DNA of 64,000 bases from Haliotis asinina. Lineage: Eukaryota > Mollusca > Gastropoda > Lepetellida > Haliotidae. Positions 59,046-64,000 of the stretch are shown in pieces. Positions within the stretch are counted from its first letter, which is position 1. Each line of letters opens with the position of its first letter. A program made the position numbers and the translations under genes. The notes under the pieces are model-generated. The model had not been told where the DNA came from. It saw only the letters and a program-made list of their open reading frames with translations, and made no database searches. Where the stretch lies: NCBI RefSeq assembly GCF_037392515.1, contig NC_090295.1, positions 17,889,501-17,953,500 of the forward strand, written 5' to 3'.

Positions 59046-59548
59046 GGGCGTTGTGGGCGAGCTGGCTAAAACTCCAGGCTACTTATCCAGCGATGTTGAG
59101 GTGTCGGGATTGAGTCCACCTGTGACCGGGTGTAAAAACCTTGGAGTCAACTTTGTGTGCAGACTCTTTCCGTGTTGTCACTACCCCTAGTGTACAGTAC
59201 ACAACCCTGTGCACTTAAAAGAACCCAAGAATCCGTTGGTATATGACCAGATGGTGGCCACATGAACACGTGCAAACACCTAGCAACGTGCAGTAAACAT
59301 AGACAAAGTACTGTGACTATGGGTCTCAGTCCACCCAGCTGTGAATGGGTATTTCGATAGGATGAGGCAGCTACAAATAACCCGGTGCACCTACAGGCAC
59401 CAAAATTGTATAATCCCCAGGGAGTTGAGAATGATGGACCGTTGATATTGATATCTAATGATCGAGAAAGTTTATGTCAGCGCCTTGAGAAAAGCACTAG
59501 CTGCCTGGATATATGCGCTATATAAATATCCTACAATAAAGTAATAAT
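59046..59548 (+). repeat. SINE-C copy, about 500 bp
   Basis: tRNA-like head GTGGGCGAGCTGGCTAAAAC, body alignable with 30903-31405, 3' end GCGCTATATAAATATCCTAC. Confidence 0.85.
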
Positions 59549-59744
59549 AAATACTGACAGTAGGTCACAGGAAAGACATTTCCAGTATTTACGCTTTCTT
59601 TCAATTTACTGGCAATACCTAACGTCACATTCTGACACCGACAGAACTGAACTGGAATGAACGCTGGGAAAGCCTAGGTCCAAATCTTGACCAGCAGTCC
59701 TGTGTATCGCACTCCACACACAGCTGATATCCTATCTGACCAGT

Positions 59745-59940
59745 GACGACCCGGGTTAGAACTGATCTGCATTAACCCATGCGTGTAGTAAGAGGCGACT
59801 AATTGAATGTCATCGGTTCCCAATGGAGTATATCGATGTTCATGCTGTTGATCACTGGATCCTCTTGTCTGATTCGATTATTCAGAGGCCGCCTCCATAT
59901 CGCTGGAATACTGCTTAGTGAGACGTAAGTCACTCATTGA
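59745..59940 (+). repeat. SINE-B copy, decayed
   Basis: GACCCGGGTTAGAACTGATC, 'gtcatcggttcccaatgg', CTCCATATCGCTGGAATACT. Confidence 0.75.
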
Positions 59941-60489
59941 CACAGTAACAGTGTCACAGTTTTTTAAACCCAGATACACAGTAGAATTAAGCCAGTTCCA
60001 TACAAAACACCATTCATTAGCAGTGTTACAGGACTTTGAGTCAATCAAAAGGCTGAATGAAAGAATTTAATCTCGGGAAAGAACAATGCCCAACCATAAT
60101 GGATCAAAGCGCTCATTTGGAAAAAGCAATTTAGAATTGGCACCAAGAAACACATGAGGCACGGAAGACATTCTCCGATCCTGAATTCGAAAGGGACGCA
60201 ATACAAGACCAGAAAGAGATCAGAATATGACCGAGGATGTTTCTTCGTCACGCGAGTTTCACAATGGACGAGCCAAAATGGAAAGATATATTTCCGTATT
60301 TGTTGAGGGAAACAATTGATTTGCTCTTGCGTGTGGTTGTGATTAGCGCCACCTGTCAGGCAGGATACGCTCAGCTATTCGCGGACACGTGGTGTCATCA
60401 CTATTCGATAGGGATTCAGAAACACGGGCTTATGATCTATTTAGAATGGTGCAACAGACATTTATCATAGATTTCTGAGGATCATGGGG

Positions 60490-60622
60490 GTCATTCCGCT
60501 AGTTTTCGATTAGGGGTGACTTAAGAAATAGGCTTCACACATTGTACCCATACGGGGAAAGAACCTGAGTCTTCAGAGTGACGAGCGAACGCTTTTACCA
60601 ATAGTCTACTCCACGGCACCTT
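60490..60622 (-). repeat. SINE-A copy, decayed
   Basis: Reverse strand 'ttcacacattgtacccat', CAGAGTGACGAGCGAACGCT. Confidence 0.65.
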
Positions 60623-60789
60623 ATGAAAAATGGCGATATGTATGAATGAATAGCACAAGGGAGTTAACGAACATGTCTGAGTTGTAAAACATTTCCAGCC
60701 ATACTACTTTGTAACGCCCCAATGTAAATACAACCTCGGCGTACTACTGAACGTTTATGTCCGAAATAGTGTCCAAATTTGGTTAGCCA

Positions 60790-61110
60790 GTCAAGTTTGC
60801 TATGCCTGAAAGATACCAGGCATACTAGCCCGCAATATAATTCAGTAGCCCGCAATTTGAATGTAGAATACAAAAGATTATGAAAATACATGTATATGAG
60901 AATAAAATATTGTCGATATGACGTGGGCTTCATCATTAAGATGCTAAGACGATGTCCTTTTTATCACGTCACAACCTGGCATGATTTAAAAGTGTATGAT
61001 AACTTAACAAGTCGAAGAGAGTATTATGTTTGCAAAATGACCCCATGAAAATTCACTATTCGGTAGGGCCAGTGAGATTTACTGGGGGTGATGGTAGGTG
61101 GTGGCTTAAA
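60790..61110 (+). repeat. Dispersed repeat (partner of 2.5 kb)
   Basis: Shares 'agcccgcaa', 'tttgcaaaatgacccc' and 'gagatttactggg' with 2440-2715. Confidence 0.45.
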
Positions 61111-61642
61111 AAAGCCAATGCAAACCACTGGAATATACCGTAGACCTACGGCATTTCATTGAAAGAAAATGCTGGAATGTAATTAACTGAATGATTGAAT
61201 GATTGAATGATTGAATTTGGAATGATAGCAGGCTTCCATTGTAACTGAAGACTCTAATGGGGTTACGTTTGAAATCACGACTCTCAGAACACAGCAGCAA
61301 GCTACAATTCAGCCTTTCCCCTGTTCTACTAATCCGCTTGAATATGAACACAGTTCAGCCTGACCCCGTGAACTATATATAACAACAAATGTGACAAAAA
61401 GGAATGGTAAGTGTGTTTTATAACGCGCAATAGTCATAAAATGGCAAAAAAACGTCACCATTTGGACGGAAATTTACAGCCATGTCAGCGGGTTAAGGCA
61501 AACACTCTTGTATTTCAGACAAAAAGGGAAAAAATGCACTCCGTGTCGCCAGAGACAACGAGACAGTGGTGCTGAAGAAAATTAAACTTTTGCCCTGTAT
61601 AGATCTTGAAGCTGACGGGCCATGGATGACCCACATGTCTGA

Positions 61643-61916
61643 GGAGCGAGTGAGTGAGTTGAGTTTTACACCGCACTCAGCAGTATTCCAACTATATGGC
61701 GGTGGTCTGCAAATAATCGAGTCTGGACCAGACAATCCAGTGATCAACAACATGAGCATCGATCTTCGCAGTTGGGAACCGATGACATGTGTCAACCAAG
61801 TCAGCATGCCTGACCACCCGATCCCGTTAGTCGCCTATTACGACAAGCATGGTCGCCTTTTATGGCAGGCATGGGTTGCTGAAGGCCTATTCTACCCCGG
61901 TACCTTCACGGGGCGC
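61643..61916 (-). repeat. SINE-B copy, near full length
   Basis: Reverse strand: GAGTTTTACACCGCACTCAG to 'ctaccccggtaccttcacgg'. Confidence 0.9.
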
Positions 61917-62271
61917 ACGTCTGAGGAGGCACAGTTCGCAGTCAAAGAGTGAGCCTGCCAGAACCCTGTGATTATATAAACTTGTGCACAATATATTTGA
62001 CGCTGTTCACTAAATATAACGACTGCATAAGCTTAAGACTATTTGAAACTGATACAGCCCGACCTCGAGATCTCCAGCTTTTCACATGTGATAATTAATC
62101 GTCGATGTAATTGGGAATTGTTTTTAAAAACAGAAAAGCTGATCTGGCGACGACATTGAGGATATAAATACTTTTATGTACAGGAATTACTTTTGTCAAT
62201 TATTATCGGTAGGTATTTGGAAAACAAGTGATATATACAAGTGTAGGAAAGGGTTAGGTTAGGACTACTGA

Positions 62272-62332
62272 GGTGAAGTGAAGTGAGGTGAGGTGAGGTG
62301 AGGTGAGGTGAGGTGAGGTGAGGTGAGGTGAA
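62272..62332. repeat. (GAGGT)n microsatellite, about 11 units
   Basis: Near-perfect GTGAG/GAGGT pentanucleotide run. Confidence 0.95.
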
Positions 62333-62584
62333 TGAAGAAGAAACGTATAAATAAATAAGAATAAACACGTCTTATATGAAGACGGACATGTAAATGTGTT
62401 TGACTGTTTATACTATTCTAGATTAATGACAGAGGCTTGGTATCTATGATACTATGCCAGAAACCTTGAAGGAACATGACATAACGATTATAGCAAATGG
62501 GATAACACCTGGAGCAAGGATGTGATTAACAGATAATAACAAATGCATGTTCATGATGCACCCATTCCACACCCAAAGGCGTGC

Positions 62585-63500
62585 TCAAACCGCTAAAGAA
62601 TACTTACACTGAAGCTCACCAAGAAGGTAATATCTGAGGTCTGAAAGGATGCTGGTACAGTGGTCAAGCCTCGATGTAACGAGAGCTCTAACAAGGGCAG
62701 AAGTTGTCAAGTATTGCTGAATGTTACCAGTGGATATCAGGTGAAAGTAGCAAGTCCTACTCAAACGTTTAACATCGTCAAGGAAGACAGCCAAATCCTT
62801 GATAACTTCAGAGAAACTGATGTTTGAGTCTGTAACTGAAAGAGGTCTGTTTTGATCTTGCCAAGTTGCTGCTTTGTACCAGAGAGAACTGCCTCTGTTT
62901 TTGTGTCATTAGGTTTAAACATTGATGTCATCCAGGACTTGCTGTCCCCCAAGACACGTGGAGTGATCTGATAGATGCACTGCTCTCGGGAATTGGGCGT
63001 TATCAGTACAGGCGTGGTGAAAAACTGTGGTCAGTAGTAAACCTTCCGACATACCCAGCATACAACGGAAACAGGACCGGACCAGGGGCTGATCCACACC
63101 ACATGTGATTAAGGCGCCAATGACAGATTGCTGTCTGTCAGACACATAAGACGTCTTTCATTGAAGGTCATGTCCTTCAAGTCCGTACTGTAGTTTCAGC
63201 CTGGACAACAGTCTGTGGTTGTCAACTATGTCGAAGCTCGAAGAGAGGTCCAACAACACCAGTGCAGCAATCCTACCATCATCAACAACACAAGGAGGCT
63301 CATTCGTCACTTGCAGTAAGGCAATCTCTGTTTTCGAAAGTTATGGAGATTCCGAGCAGAGGTCTGACAACAGCGAGCTTGAATCTGTATGGAAATAATC
63401 CACCGAGACAGAGGCGAATATGAAAGTTGGGATTTTGTCTCGTTACCGTTTTTGCAACAGAACTGCTTAGGAGTGTATTTTCCATACGATTACGCAAGAT
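62585..63500 (-). mobile_element. LINE fragment, decayed CR1/L2-type reverse transcriptase
   Basis: Minus-strand motifs in order: IAALVLLDLSSSFDIVDNHR (usual D-SAAFDTVDH), LLSRLKLQYGLEG, SDRQQSVIGALITCGV, TKTEAVLSGTKQQLGKIKTD, LSRTCYFHLISTGNIQQYLT and ALVTSRLDHCTSILSDL. Broken by several frameshifts and stops; the catalytic YADD segment is not intact. Confidence 0.8.
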
Positions 63501-64000
63501 CACACGTCATCCGAGTTGTACAGCAATATCCTCGTTAAAATAATTTTAATGAGTTACCTTTGCTCTCAAGATCCCCTGATATATCACCCTCTAAACACGT
63601 CTGAGATGAAATGGAGCGACGTTTACGACGTCATCCGAATCCCCAATAACGATGCAGGATTTTAAACAAATCCCTCCTCGTATATGAGATAATCTCTCAT
63701 CGGACTTTACTCTCCGTCGTACAGTGGGCTCGATGAGGCGAAGATTCTATACTAACCGTTATAGCTTGCATCTGATTTCCCCTTTGGCTAATTTGCGTAT
63801 TCCGCGTGTGCTTTTGTATGACTGTTGATGTAATGATAATACTATTGGCCACTAATAACGCACCTTTTCCACACACTTGTGCATGCTCAAAGCACTAACG
63901 CAGTATTATCCCGGATAACTCAAGCTGCCTATGAGGCGCTAGAAGCCCATTAGTGAGTCACATGACTTGTTCCACCTGGTACACACCTTCTGCTGGACGA
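63501..64000. other. Right edge, nothing recognised
   Basis: No gene, repeat or element identified. Confidence 0.4.

Larger units (their letters stand above)
59549..62584. other. Intergenic stretch of SINEs and microsatellites
   Basis: Holds SINE-B copies at 59745 and 61643, a SINE-A at 60490, a dispersed repeat at 60790 and a GAGGT microsatellite. Frames at 60045-60470 on both strands have no recognised motif. Confidence 0.4.

Noticed and set aside
61566-61952. 128-residue plus-strand frame
   Set aside because: Almost all of it is a SINE-B copy read on its reverse strand; the same frame recurs in other SINE-B copies.
1-64000. LTR retrotransposons, retroviruses, Polintons or other capsid-bearing elements
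   Set aside because: No long terminal repeats, gag, integrase, protease or capsid-like frames were seen; all reverse-transcriptase pieces look like non-LTR LINEs.

Overview
The window looks like nuclear DNA of a gastropod mollusc, most likely an abalone (Haliotis). Genes are sparse and intron-rich, coding exons are short, and the DNA between them is packed with short interspersed repeats. Two SINE families end in the same tail (GCGGCGTAAAACTAAACTC followed by CACTC repeats), which I recognise from Haliotis sequence. Nothing looks bacterial or organellar.

Layout. (1) 371-1614, minus: first two coding exons of FARSB (phenylalanyl-tRNA synthetase beta); the rest lies beyond the left edge. (2) 5534-5878, minus: a weak two-exon candidate. 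(3) 6713-7798, plus: one uninterrupted reading frame whose start and end match MAJIN, the meiotic telomere-membrane anchor. (4) 8-14 kb: MITEs, including a Mutator-like element with a perfect 10-bp target duplication, and three long foldback elements. (5) 14713-20293, plus: a four-exon secreted Reeler-domain gene with a poly-Ser tail; its second intron carries a minisatellite that resembles the exon 2/splice-donor junction. (6) 20.7-28.1 kb: repeats plus a possible terminal exon on the minus strand at 25.1 kb. (7) 28183-33248, plus: NOL7, six exons, introns full of SINEs. (8) 35.6-44.8 kb: a decayed LINE with an in-frame trinucleotide microsatellite, a Tc1/mariner relic, and a 3-kb PIF/Harbinger element with a transposase remnant and a three-exon Myb/SANT partner gene. 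(9) 47298-49539, minus: three exons of a second, diverged Reeler-like gene whose first exon I could not find. (10) 50-64 kb: no confident host gene; LINE fragments, minisatellites, SINEs and pogo-like ends.

The host genes do not form a pathway. FARSB (translation) and NOL7 (ribosome biogenesis) are housekeeping genes, MAJIN is meiotic, and the two Reeler genes are probably secreted paralogues with shared intron phases. All exon models come from reading splice sites and frame by eye; homology calls rest on remembered family sequences and were not searched.
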